Assembly: GCA_945909635.1 (NCBI GenBank)
Contig: OX246690.1
Coordinates: forward strand, 930,001-994,000
Direction: 5' to 3'
Source of the DNA: Clostridioides difficile_A
Lineage (GTDB): Bacteria > Bacillota > Clostridia > Peptostreptococcales > Peptostreptococcaceae
Length of the DNA: 64,000 nucleotides
This document shows, in pieces, positions 51,561 to 60,393 of this stretch. Position numbers and translations under genes: made by a program. The notes under the pieces were generated by a model. That model was not told the DNA's origin. It ran no database searches and saw only the letters and a list, made by a program, of their open reading frames with translations. Within the stretch, counting starts at the first letter, position 1. Every line of letters starts with the position of its first letter.

Positions 51561-53057
51561 ATGTTTGAGTTTGAAACGCAACTAAAAAGGTTGAAGCATG
51601 AAGTTTTAACAGCAGTAGCTAGATTATCAATTGAAGAAAAATTAACAAAAGAAAATATAGAAAAAATTCCATATGAAATAATCAAAGGAGAAAAAGCAAG
51701 ATATAGATGTTGTGTTTATAAGGAGAGAGAGGTAGTTCTTGAAAGAGCACAACTTGCATTAAGTTTAACACCAAATAGTAAATATGGAGATATAAATCCA
51801 GATTTAGTAAACTTAGATACAGATGAACAAATTATATATATAGTAGAAGCAGCATGTGATAGATGTCCAATAAATGAATTTACAGTTACAGAACTTTGTA
51901 GAGGCTGTCTAGCACATAGATGTAAAGAAGCGTGTAAGTTTGGAGCGATTTCTTACATAAATGGAAGGGCATATATAAATCATGATTTATGCAAAGCTTG
52001 TGGAATGTGCAAAAGTTCTTGTCAATATGATGCTATATCTGAAGTTGTAAGACCTTGCAAGAGTGTCTGTCCAACAGGAGCATTGGATTTTAATAGAGAT
52101 ACTATGAAAGCTATGATACATGAAGATAATTGTATAAATTGTGGAGCGTGTATGTCAGCATGTCCATTTGGAGCAATATCTGACAAAAGTTTGATAGCAC
52201 CTGTTGCGAAAAAACTTGCCAAAAAGGAAAAGATGTATGCAATAGTAGCTCCAGCTATAACAGGTCAAATTGATAGTAATATTACATATGGACAGTTAAA
52301 AAATGCTATAAAGTCATTAGGATTTGTGGATATGATAGAAGCTTCTTGTGGCGCAGATGCAGTTACAGTTCATGAAAGTAATGAATTTATTGAGAGAATA
52401 AAATCTGGAGATGATTACATGACAAATTCATGTTGTCCTGGATTTTTTAAGTATATAGAGAAGATGTTTCCTGATGAAAAAGATAAAATATCATCTACAG
52501 TATCTCCTATGGTAGCAACAGGAAGATTGGTAAAAAAATTTGATTCTGATGCTAAAGTTGTATTTATAGGTCCATGTACAGCTAAGAAGAGTGAAGCAAC
52601 AGATGCATGTCTAAAAGATGCAGTAGATTATGTGCTTACTTTTGAAGAATTAATGGCATTGTTTGAATCCTTTAATATAGATTTATCAAAATGTTCAAAT
52701 GAAGATATAAATGATGGGTCAATTTTTGGAAGGGGATTTGGAGCATCTGGAGGTCTAACTAAATCCATACAAAACTATATTGCTGAGAAGGGAATTAGTT
52801 TTGATTTTGAACCTATAAAAGTATCTGGTCCAAGACAAATTAAAAAGACAATGACAATGGCTAAATTGGGTAGATTAGAAGGTAACTTTATAGAAGGAAT
52901 GATGTGTGAAGAAGGATGTATTAATGGAGCAGGTAAGTTTTTATCAGGAGTAAAAGCCAAAAATACCTTTGATAGAAAAAATGGACAATCGACTAAAAAG
53001 AGTGTCTTATCTAATGATAAAATTAAAGAATTTGAAGATGTGACTTTAGAAAGATAG
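51561..53057 (+). CDS. hydA: [FeFe] hydrogenase, group-B-like, copy 2
   Basis: 498 residues, ATG after GGGGAGG. Close paralogue of the upstream gene over its full length, with the same cluster-binding cysteines and group-B motifs TNSCCPGF, GPCTAKKSE and EGMMCEEGCINGAG. The third motif differs from copy 1 (Glu for Gly, Ala for Ser). The genes have separate promoters and terminators, so they are probably expressed under different conditions rather than as one operon. Confidence 0.88.
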   Translation: MFEFETQLKRLKHEVLTAVARLSIEEKLTKENIEKIPYEIIKGEKARYRCCVYKEREVVLERAQLALSLTPNSKYGDINPDLVNLDTDEQIIYIVEAACDRCPINEFTVTELCRGCLAHRCKEACKFGAISYINGRAYINHDLCKACGMCKSSCQYDAISEVVRPCKSVCPTGALDFNRDTMKAMIHEDNCINCGACMSACPFGAISDKSLIAPVAKKLAKKEKMYAIVAPAITGQIDSNITYGQLKNAIKSLGFVDMIEASCGADAVTVHESNEFIERIKSGDDYMTNSCCPGFFKYIEKMFPDEKDKISSTVSPMVATGRLVKKFDSDAKVVFIGPCTAKKSEATDACLKDAVDYVLTFEELMALFESFNIDLSKCSNEDINDGSIFGRGFGASGGLTKSIQNYIAEKGISFDFEPIKVSGPRQIKKTMTMAKLGRLEGNFIEGMMCEEGCINGAGKFLSGVKAKNTFDRKNGQSTKKSVLSNDKIKEFEDVTLER

Positions 53058-53080
53058 ACTTAATTTTTATAAAAAGAACA

Positions 53081-53117
53081 GGGCTGTCGCACTAGAAAAT
53101 AGTGTTACGCCCTTTTT
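53081..53117 (+). terminator. Terminator after hydrogenase copy 2 (also IS end)
   Basis: GGGC-TGTCGCACTA and TAGTGTTAC-GCCC form a stem followed by TTTTTT. The same sequence is the outer end of the IS-like repeat at this site. Confidence 0.72.
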
Positions 53118-53169
53118 TGTACAAAAAAGCAAATCCCAAGTTCAAAAGAACTTGAGATTCTTGTATAAT
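53081..53169 (+). repeat. IS1182-like element end, left copy of an inverted pair
   Basis: About 85 bases here match the reverse complement of 56626-56713 with few differences. Both carry the blocks CTAGAAAATAG, ACGCCCTTTTTT, ATCCCAAGTTCAAAAG and TTCTTGTATA. A second hairpin (AATCCCAAGTTC / GAACTTGAGATT) lies inside, as often at IS ends that block read-through into a transposase. Confidence 0.82.
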
Positions 53170-53286
53170 ATAATTCAGTTTACAAACTTTCTTGAAAATA
53201 ATAAAGAGATTTCAAAGAACATTCTATTTATTGATGGTACAAAGATAGAGTCATCTTCCAATAGATATACTAAAAAAGTATTCTAA
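53170..53286 (+). pseudogene. IS1182-like transposase fragment (internal part)
   Basis: In frame, the translation reads FTNFLENNKEISKNILFIDG, then TKIESSSNRYTKKVF, ending at TAA 53284-53286. The segment ILFIDGTKIE is typical of the first catalytic Asp region of IS1182 transposases. The N-terminal half is missing: the element end is joined directly to mid-gene sequence, so this is a deletion remnant. Confidence 0.72.
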
Positions 53287-53396
53287 ATTTATTATTTATA
53301 ATAAAATATTATCTGAAAAAATGCTATTTTTATACCTTTATTTATCATGCATAATTTTACTTAGAACATAAACTTTATTTATAATAAACGTACACC

Positions 53397-56309
53397 TTAA
53401 ACATTTGATTTAATTTCCAGTATAGGATTTTTTAATAATTGCTCAAAATCATCCTGTGGCATTGGCTTTGCATAAAAATATCCTTGTGCTAAATAACATC
53501 CAATTTCTTTTAGTATCCTCACTTGTTCTATACTTTCTACCCCTTCACATATAACTTTCATATTTAATTCTTTTGCTATATTTACCACTCCACACACAAC
53601 AGCTTGTTCACGACGACCATGCATTCCTGTTTGTATAAATGTACGGTCTAACTTAATTATATCAATAGAAAATTGTTGTAATAAACCAAGAGATGAATAT
53701 CCAGAACCAAAATCATCTATAGAAATAGGAAATCCTGATTCTTTTAGTTGATTAAAATGACTCAAAATCTGATTAAGATTTTCAATAAAAATGCTTTCTG
53801 TGACTTCTATTTCAAGGTATTTATGAGGTATTTTATATGAATCTGCTATTTCTATCAATCTTTCTGAGAAGCCTTCATTGTTAAAATGAATTCTGGAAAA
53901 ATTACAAGATACTGGACTAATATTTAATCCTAAATCCATCCATCTCTTTAACATTTTGCAAACTTCCTCATAGATATAAAAGTCAATTTCTACCACAAAT
54001 CCGTTTTTTTCAAAATAAGGAATGAATTCTCCAGGACTTATTATACCTTTATCTGGATAATTCCATCTTACTAGTGCTTCACTTCCTACCAATCTATTTG
54101 TATTCATGTCTACCTTTGGTTGAAAGTATGGAATAAACTCTCCATGTTCTAATGCTATTTGCATCCTATCTGTTAAGTTTCTTTGGTGTAATCCTTCCTC
54201 TCTCATAGCCATATCATAAAGCACAATACAACTTCTGTGTGTTATTTCTGTATTTCTTCTCGCATAATTTGCTAGGTCAAGCATGAGAGATATATCATGT
54301 TTTTCAACTTCATTTACTATGTATACGCCAAATACAAGAATAAGTTGGTAAGTTTTTCTCATTTTTTCTATCCAATCATTTAGTTGAGTGTCAATCTTAA
54401 AGAGACGTTCCTTTAAGCAATCCCAACTATTGTATTTTAATAACATAACAAATTGGTCTGCAGAAACGCGAGCACAAGATTCTTCAGAAGAGACAGTGTT
54501 TTGTAAAACTTTAGCTAATGCACAAAGTATTTCATCTCCTTCTGAAAATCCTAAAGTGTCATTAATCATTCGGAATTGTTTTATATCTAAATAAACAATC
54601 ACATATAAACCACCTTCTGCATTTCTTAAACTCTCAATGGCTTCTTTAGAAAATTTATTTAAATTCCAAATTCCTGTAAGACTATCTCGGTATAACAAAC
54701 TCTCGATACGCTTGTTATTTTTTGACTTTAATAAAAGCAGAAAACTCAAAAGTATAATAATAATAGCTGATATTATAATAATTCCTCCAATAATTGCCAT
54801 CGGATGCTGATGAATAATATCTTGCCAAGTTATATCATATTGATTTATTGTATTTTTTAAAATTATTCTGTCCATTTCTTCTGTTGACATGTATTGAATA
54901 CATTTATCTAGTATAGAAAACAACCTTGAATCTGCAGAATCAGAAATACCAATACTTATTTCTTCTGCATAGTTTGTCAAAGTTGAAACAGAAAATTTTT
55001 CATAACGAGGATTGGATAATAGATAATCTGCAATATAAGTATTTACATAAACAGCATCAACTTTATTCTTTAATACAGCATCAAAACATTCTTTTGGAGA
55101 ATTATAATATTCTATGGTTCTATCCAGTTTCCCATCTTTAGTAATATTTTCTCCAATCAAAGAACCATTTACAGCTGCCACTTTTTTAATTTCATTTTCA
55201 TTTTCATTTTCTCCACTAACTAAAACTACTGGAGCATGTAAATAATACTGTGTTGTTCTTATATTGTTTTTTTGGTTATTGATATAATCGTTTTCCATAC
55301 CACAAACTACAGATATACTAGAATCTTTTGATAATTGAAGTGCTTCATTATAATTCTTTGCAGAAACAAATCTAAATTTCAAACCAGTGTTATTTGTAAT
55401 TACCTTGAATAAATCAGCAACCACACCAGAAAACTCCCCTGTTTTGGAATCACTATATTCTAGTGGAATCTTTGTAGCATCATAAACAGCTGAAATTTCA
55501 CCAGATTGTTGTATATATTCTTGCTCATCTTTTGTAAATACTGGCTTCTGAGCAGTACTTATAGAAAAATACTTATTGTATAATTTTGTTTCATAACTAG
55601 AATTCCTAAGTGTCAATGTATTCAAAGCAGAATTTAGTTGAGATAATAAATTTGGCTTATGGTTTGAAACCACAGTGTAAAGTGGTTCTGGAGAAAATTG
55701 TGCTACACTTTTAAATGTACTAGTCCGACCAAGATGTGTTATAGCAACACCATCTAAGTTTCCATTTTCTAAATCTCTTAACAAATCATTTGTTTCTTTA
55801 TAAGATACAATTTGAACTTTAAAATCATTTGTTTTACAATATTTTTTAAAGTTTTCAGCATCTTTACTATTACTAATAACACCTACTTTCATATCTTGAA
55901 AAGAATCAAAATCCTCATAATCATAACGAGTATCGTCCACTCTTACATTTAAAGTTGTATAAATATTACACATTGGCAGTGTTGGAAAAAGCATTTCTTT
56001 TGTACGTTCTTTTGTATAATAGACACTAGGAAGAACATCTATCTCACCTGATTTTAACATTTCAAAAGCATTTTCCCAACTTTTACAATCTACTATTTCA
56101 TATTTCCAGTTAGTGTATTTATTAATTTCCTGCAAATATTCAAAATTAAACCCTATATACTCACCATTTTCATTTCGACTCATATAATCACCATCATCAT
56201 AATATCCGACTTTAACTGGAACCTTATCTGAAGCAGAGTCAAGTTCTATTGGAAAAGAAAGAAAAATCATACAAACAATCAGAATCAGTTGAAAGGTTTT
56301 TAACTTCAA
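53397..56309 (-). CDS. Membrane sensor with two PBP domains, degenerate GGDEF and intact EAL (c-di-GMP phosphodiesterase)
   Basis: 970 residues. N-terminal signal (FQLILIVCMIFLSFPIELDSAS), two solute-binding family-3 domains outside (about 30-255 and 260-495), a membrane segment near 515-535 (MAIIGGIIIISAIIIILLSFLLLL), then GGDEF and EAL domains. The GGDEF signature reads RVSADQF, so cyclase activity is unlikely. EAL is complete: FQPKVDMNTNRLVGSEALVRW, NFSRIHF, EVTES, DDFGSGYSSLGLL and CEGVES. It is predicted to bind a small ligand outside and hydrolyse c-di-GMP inside. It lies on the opposite strand between inverted IS remnants. GGGAGGG precedes the ATG. Confidence 0.9.
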   Translation of the reverse strand: MKLKTFQLILIVCMIFLSFPIELDSASDKVPVKVGYYDDGDYMSRNENGEYIGFNFEYLQEINKYTNWKYEIVDCKSWENAFEMLKSGEIDVLPSVYYTKERTKEMLFPTLPMCNIYTTLNVRVDDTRYDYEDFDSFQDMKVGVISNSKDAENFKKYCKTNDFKVQIVSYKETNDLLRDLENGNLDGVAITHLGRTSTFKSVAQFSPEPLYTVVSNHKPNLLSQLNSALNTLTLRNSSYETKLYNKYFSISTAQKPVFTKDEQEYIQQSGEISAVYDATKIPLEYSDSKTGEFSGVVADLFKVITNNTGLKFRFVSAKNYNEALQLSKDSSISVVCGMENDYINNQKNNIRTTQYYLHAPVVLVSGENENENEIKKVAAVNGSLIGENITKDGKLDRTIEYYNSPKECFDAVLKNKVDAVYVNTYIADYLLSNPRYEKFSVSTLTNYAEEISIGISDSADSRLFSILDKCIQYMSTEEMDRIILKNTINQYDITWQDIIHQHPMAIIGGIIIISAIIIILLSFLLLLKSKNNKRIESLLYRDSLTGIWNLNKFSKEAIESLRNAEGGLYVIVYLDIKQFRMINDTLGFSEGDEILCALAKVLQNTVSSEESCARVSADQFVMLLKYNSWDCLKERLFKIDTQLNDWIEKMRKTYQLILVFGVYIVNEVEKHDISLMLDLANYARRNTEITHRSCIVLYDMAMREEGLHQRNLTDRMQIALEHGEFIPYFQPKVDMNTNRLVGSEALVRWNYPDKGIISPGEFIPYFEKNGFVVEIDFYIYEEVCKMLKRWMDLGLNISPVSCNFSRIHFNNEGFSERLIEIADSYKIPHKYLEIEVTESIFIENLNQILSHFNQLKESGFPISIDDFGSGYSSLGLLQQFSIDIIKLDRTFIQTGMHGRREQAVVCGVVNIAKELNMKVICEGVESIEQVRILKEIGCYLAQGYFYAKPMPQDDFEQLLKNPILEIKSNV

Positions 56310-56383
56310 AATCTTGTCCCCCTCCCTCTTAATAGCTATATTATATCATTTTCAATAGAAAAATAGAATATACTGCCAACTGT

Positions 56384-56704
56384 TTAACTTTCAGAATATT
56401 TCTCGAATTTCAAAAGTTGTATAGGGGTTACTTTATTTCCTCTAATTCGAGAATAAGTCTTATATAATTTTTCTAACTTCATCTCCTCAATAATTTGACT
56501 TAATAACCTTACAGAATCATCTTTTGGAATCATATAATCCATATTTAGTGGTAATTTAAATTGATAATTATCACAATAAGTAGCATAATTAATTTGTATA
56601 GTATTTTGTTTTTTAATACAAGTATTATACAAGAATCCCAAGCTCTTTTGAACTTGGGATTTACTTTTTTGTATAAAAAAGGGCGTAGCGCTATTTTCTA
56701 GCAT
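56384..56704 (-). pseudogene. IS1182-like transposase fragment (N-terminal part)
   Basis: A 106-codon frame. Its second half, YQFKLPLNMDYMIPKDDSVRLLSQIIEEMKL and the following KLYKTYSRIRGN region, is the usual N-terminus of IS1182 transposases. The first 45 codons read through the IS end repeat and are probably not translated as shown; a true start further in is not obvious. The frame stops at 56384 without the catalytic domain. Confidence 0.75.
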
Positions 56705-56713
56705 GACAACCCC
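56626..56713 (-). repeat. IS1182-like element end, right copy of an inverted pair
   Basis: Reverse-complement partner of 53081-53169. The two ends face inward and enclose the EAL gene and both transposase fragments, a span of 3.6 kb. Confidence 0.82.
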
Positions 56714-56828
56714 GTTTTTTTAATGCCACAAATATGCCTAGAATTTGCCCCGTTTATATGTGTATTTTACTAAGTCAGGATTGTTATACTATAAATATGT
56801 AATAAATAAAATTTATAGGAGATTTTGG

Positions 56829-57743
56829 ATGAAGAGAATAATATTAAGAGACATCATGTTTTTTGTTACTACATTGTCTGTAATTGCAATATTATTGATT
56901 GTGGTAAATATAACTACTAATGGTAAGATAAAATCAACAAGTGAATCTTATTTAAAGAGTGAAAAAAATAGTGTAAGTCAAAATAATATTCAAGGCAACA
57001 CAAAAAATACTGCATTTAAGACTACTATACTAAGCACTGGAAAATCAGACTGTATATTAATTGAGATAGGCGATAAAGTTGTAATGATTGATACAGGAGA
57101 AGATAAAAATGGAGAACAAATAGTTGATAAATTAAAGGAAAAAGGAGTAAATACACTTGATTATTTGATTTTAACTCATTTAGATAAGGACCATATAGGT
57201 GGAGTCGATAGTGTGCTATCTAGTGTCAAAGTAAAGAATCTGATACAAGCAAATTATGAGAAAGACAGTAAACAGTATGATGAGTATACAGATTCACTTA
57301 AACAAGCTGGTGTAGAACCAGTAGTACTGAAGGAAAAGATGAATCTTGAAATCAATAATGCAAAAATAAGCATACAATCAGCTTCAAAAAGTGATTATGA
57401 AAGTTCGAATGATTATTCAATAATGACTAGTATAAATTATGGAGAACACAGGTTTTTGTTTGCAGGAGATGCAGAGGAAAAAAGGTTGGCAGAGTTTATA
57501 AGTGAAAATACCTTAAAATATGATTTTGTTAAAATTCCTCATCATGGAAGGTATGACAAATTAACTGAAGCATTTTTAGAGTCTATTACCCCAGAATATG
57601 CTGTTATTACTTGTTCAGATAAAAAAGCTCCTGATGAAGATGTATTAAAAATATTAGAAAAACTGAATGTAAAAACATTTTTGACTTCTGCTGGAGATGT
57701 AGTCATCAATAGTGATAGCAAGACATTGAGTGTTAGACAATAA
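56829..57743 (+). CDS. Membrane-anchored MBL-fold hydrolase (ComEC C-terminal-like)
   Basis: 304 residues from ATG 56829 (TAGGAGA upstream); the frame from 56745 would include IS DNA. One N-terminal membrane segment (IMFFVTTLSVIAILLIVVNI), a Ser/Asn/Lys linker, then a metallo-beta-lactamase fold: LSTGKSDCILIEIGDKVVMIDTGED, metal site THLDKDHIGG, then FLFAGDAEEKR and KIPHHGRYD. It resembles free-standing ComEC/Rec2 hydrolase domains, which can cleave nucleic acid or phosphodiesters. Anchoring suggests an extracytoplasmic active site. Confidence 0.84.
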   Translation: MKRIILRDIMFFVTTLSVIAILLIVVNITTNGKIKSTSESYLKSEKNSVSQNNIQGNTKNTAFKTTILSTGKSDCILIEIGDKVVMIDTGEDKNGEQIVDKLKEKGVNTLDYLILTHLDKDHIGGVDSVLSSVKVKNLIQANYEKDSKQYDEYTDSLKQAGVEPVVLKEKMNLEINNAKISIQSASKSDYESSNDYSIMTSINYGEHRFLFAGDAEEKRLAEFISENTLKYDFVKIPHHGRYDKLTEAFLESITPEYAVITCSDKKAPDEDVLKILEKLNVKTFLTSAGDVVINSDSKTLSVRQ

Positions 57744-57862
57744 TTTTTTTTAGAAAATCTTTGAAAAAATTTAAAAAAATCATTAGCAAATATTACCCCT
57801 TAAACATAGTATATTTTAGGAGCTGAAACTCCACATACAAAATAACTAGGAGGTAACATATT

Positions 57863-58054
57863 ATGTTGGATAGATTTTTTGGTGAAGGCGGATTTGGCGG
57901 ATGTGCTTGGTGGATAATAATATTATTCTTCTTATTCTTAGCATTCCAAGATTGTTGGGCTGAGATGGACTTATGTGCATGGATACCTTTCTTAATAGTA
58001 TTATTAATACTTTGTGAATGCGGTGACGTTTTTGATGGAGGATGTGGATGCTAA
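57863..58054 (+). CDS. Small Cys/Gly/Trp-rich membrane protein
   Basis: 63 residues, ATG seven bases after AGGAGG. It begins MLDRFFGEGGFGGCAWW, has two hydrophobic stretches (IIILFFLFLAFQ and FLIVLLILCECG) and ends GDVFDGGCGC, with six cysteines in all. It resembles small spore-associated membrane proteins of Bacilli and Clostridia in composition only; no family is assigned. The strong ribosome site and downstream terminator indicate a real, separately expressed gene. Confidence 0.72.
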   Translation: MLDRFFGEGGFGGCAWWIIILFFLFLAFQDCWAEMDLCAWIPFLIVLLILCECGDVFDGGCGC

Positions 58055-58065
58055 AAAAATCAATT

Positions 58066-58168
58066 TAGATGATTTAACAAAGCGTACGGTGGGTATAAGT
58101 AAAATACCAAACCAATCACAATCTAGTGTTTGAAGGTAGTCGGAAATCCCCCGCTACCTTCTTTTTTT
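58066..58168 (+). ncRNA. Possible structured RNA ending in a terminator
   Basis: The 3' region of the small-protein gene is more GC-rich than its surroundings and folds. GGTAT/ATACC makes a small hairpin (around 58092-58110) and GAAGGTAG/GCTACCTTC a strong one with an internal CGGAAATCCCCCG. The latter is followed by TTTTTTT and acts as terminator (58132-58168). No known RNA family was recognised. Confidence 0.4.
58132..58168 (+). terminator. Intrinsic terminator after the small membrane protein
   Basis: GAAGGTAG (58132-58139) pairs with GCTACCTTC (overlapping 58153-58161), followed by TTTTTTT. Confidence 0.88.
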
Positions 58169-58275
58169 ATGTTTAAAATCTATTTTTGAATTATTTCATT
58201 TACATATAATAATTTTTAATATAAAGTCTGTTATAATTAAAAAGAAAATAAACTTTATTTATAGGAGATGTAAAA

Positions 58276-58626
58276 ATGGCTATAGTAGATAAGATTTTCA
58301 ATGAGATAAAACTTATGGTTGCAAGACTTTTATTGGGAAAGAAATACAGTGAATATGAAGAAAAAGATTTAGTGTATAATACAGAAGAAGAAGTTATACT
58401 TATTACCTTGAAACGACTAGTTTTTCAAGGAAAAGTGAATGAAGCAGAAGAGATTTTATTCGATAAGGCTAACACTGTGAATACTGAAAATATGCAGTAT
58501 ATAGCAATAGAATTTTACACTATGCTTATGGAAAAAACTGATGAGGAATTAGAGGCTATGAATTTCTCTAAACAAGAAGTATATCAAGGAATAGAAGATA
58601 TTAGAAAAGTATTGAACTTGGAGTAA
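58276..58626 (+). CDS. Small helical cytoplasmic protein of unknown function
   Basis: 116 residues, ATG with TAGGAGATG upstream. Wholly alpha-helical in appearance, starting MAIVDKIFNEIKLMVARLLLGK, acidic in the middle (KYSEYEEKDLVYNTEEE). No signal, no membrane segment, no catalytic motif. It resembles a group of short uncharacterised Clostridial proteins (a DUF6483-like pattern), but I cannot assign a role. Monocistronic with its own terminator. Confidence 0.65.
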   Translation: MAIVDKIFNEIKLMVARLLLGKKYSEYEEKDLVYNTEEEVILITLKRLVFQGKVNEAEEILFDKANTVNTENMQYIAIEFYTMLMEKTDEELEAMNFSKQEVYQGIEDIRKVLNLE

Positions 58627-58666
58627 AAGATATATGAGAATATTGAAATAAATTAGTGATAAGGTG

Positions 58667-58709
58667 AGAATATTATATTTAGATATATAAAATATAATAT
58701 TCTTATTTT
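58667..58709 (+). terminator. Intrinsic terminator after the small helical protein
   Basis: AGAATATTATATTT and AAATATAATATTCT are perfect complements around nine bases, followed by TATTTTA. Confidence 0.82.
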
Positions 58710-58887
58710 ATTAGTTATATGAGTATATCTAATTTACTATAAAACTATCTTGAAAAAAATTAATCTTAATTGTATAATATTACTTTGAGTGAAAAAGTAT
58801 TAACATTTTTTTATAAGATGTTTTACTAAAAAAATATATATAAATATACTGTTATCAATAAGAAATTTAATTTAGTGAGGTGTTAAG

Positions 58888-60393
58888 ATGAAAATAGGAT
58901 TTGACCACAAAAAATATTTAGAAGAGCAGTCTAAATATATCTTAGAAAGAGTAAATAATTTTGACAAGCTTTATTTAGAGTTTGGAGGAAAATTAATGGG
59001 AGACCTTCATGCAAAAAGAGTACTTCCAGGATTTGATGAAAATGCAAAAATAAAAGTATTACAACATATGAAAGAAAAAGTAGAAGTTGTAATTTGTGTA
59101 TATGCAGGAGATATAGAAAGAAATAAAATAAGAGGAGACTTTGGTATCACTTATGATATGGAAGTTTTAAGATTAATAGATGATTTAAGAGGTTATGAGT
59201 TAGATGTAAATAGTGTAGTAATTACTAGATTTGAAGGACAACCTGCTACAACTGTATTCATAAATAAATTAGAACGTAGAGGAATTAAAGTATATAAGCA
59301 TTATCCAACAAAAGGATATCCATCAGATGTTGAGACTATAGTTAGTGATGAGGGGTATGGAGCAAATGAGTATATAGAAACTACAAAACCAATAGTAGTA
59401 GTGACAGCGCCAGGTCCTAATAGTGGGAAACTTGGTACTTGTTTAAGTCAGTTATACCATGAAAATAAAAGAGGAAATGTAGTTGGATATTCTAAGTTCG
59501 AGACATTCCCAGTTTGGAATGTACCTGTGAAGCATCCTTTAAATATAGCTTATGAAGCAGCTACGGTTGATTTAAAAGATGTAAATATGATAGACTCATT
59601 CCATCTTGAAACTTATGGTGAAATGTCAGTAAACTACAATAGAGATTTAGAATTATTCCCAGTGCTTAAAAAAATAATAGAAAAAATAACTGGAAAAGAA
59701 TCAATTTACCAATCTCCAACTGATATGGGTGTTAATAGAGTTGGATTTGGAATAATAGATGATGAAGTAATAAGAAAAGCCTCGATAGAAGAAATAATAA
59801 GAAGATACTTTAAAACTGCCTGTGAATATAAAAAAGGACAAGTTGATAAAGGTGCTTATGATAGAATGAAAATGATTATGGAAGAACTTAACCTAAAACC
59901 AGAAGATAGAAAAGTTGTCTTACCTGCTAGAAATTACAGTAATAAATTAAAAGAAAATGCTGATAAGAATGATACTTGCCCTGTAGTAGCGCTAGAGTTA
60001 GAGGATGGAACAATATTAACTGGTAAGGGTTCTGACTTAATGAATGGAACAGCAGCAGCTGTATTAAATGCAATTAAACACTTAGCTAATATATCTGATG
60101 ATATGCATTTAATATCACCTGTAATATTAGAACCTATTATAAATCTAAAAACAAAAACTTTAGCTAGTAGAAATGTTTCTCTTAGTTGCCAAGAGGTTTT
60201 AACTGCACTTAGCATTTGTGCTGTAACTAATCCAACTGCACAATTTGCTATGGAAAAATTGGCATTATTAAAAGGATGTCAAGCTCATTCTACTACTATA
60301 CTAAATAGAGACGATGAACAAACATTTAGAAAACTTGGCATAGATGTAACTTGTGACCCAGAGTATCCATCACAAAATCTTTACTATAGTTAA
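58888..60393 (+). CDS. DUF1846 family protein
   Basis: 501 residues, the full length of the DUF1846 family. It starts MKIGFDHKKYLEEQSKYILERV and has conserved segments FGGKLMGDLHAKRVLPGFD, RGDFGITYDMEVLRL, TAPGPNSGKLGTCLSQLYHE and SPTDMGVNRVGFGI. The GPNSGKLGT loop resembles a phosphate-binding loop, and the C-terminal part looks like an alpha/beta metabolic enzyme. Structures exist in the family but no reaction is established. ATG preceded by GAGGTG. Single gene. Confidence 0.88.
   Translation: MKIGFDHKKYLEEQSKYILERVNNFDKLYLEFGGKLMGDLHAKRVLPGFDENAKIKVLQHMKEKVEVVICVYAGDIERNKIRGDFGITYDMEVLRLIDDLRGYELDVNSVVITRFEGQPATTVFINKLERRGIKVYKHYPTKGYPSDVETIVSDEGYGANEYIETTKPIVVVTAPGPNSGKLGTCLSQLYHENKRGNVVGYSKFETFPVWNVPVKHPLNIAYEAATVDLKDVNMIDSFHLETYGEMSVNYNRDLELFPVLKKIIEKITGKESIYQSPTDMGVNRVGFGIIDDEVIRKASIEEIIRRYFKTACEYKKGQVDKGAYDRMKMIMEELNLKPEDRKVVLPARNYSNKLKENADKNDTCPVVALELEDGTILTGKGSDLMNGTAAAVLNAIKHLANISDDMHLISPVILEPIINLKTKTLASRNVSLSCQEVLTALSICAVTNPTAQFAMEKLALLKGCQAHSTTILNRDDEQTFRKLGIDVTCDPEYPSQNLYYS

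Noticed and set aside
56384..56704. A 106-residue intact gene
   Set aside because: The first part reads through an IS end repeat and the rest is only the N-terminus of an IS1182-type transposase, so it is a remnant.
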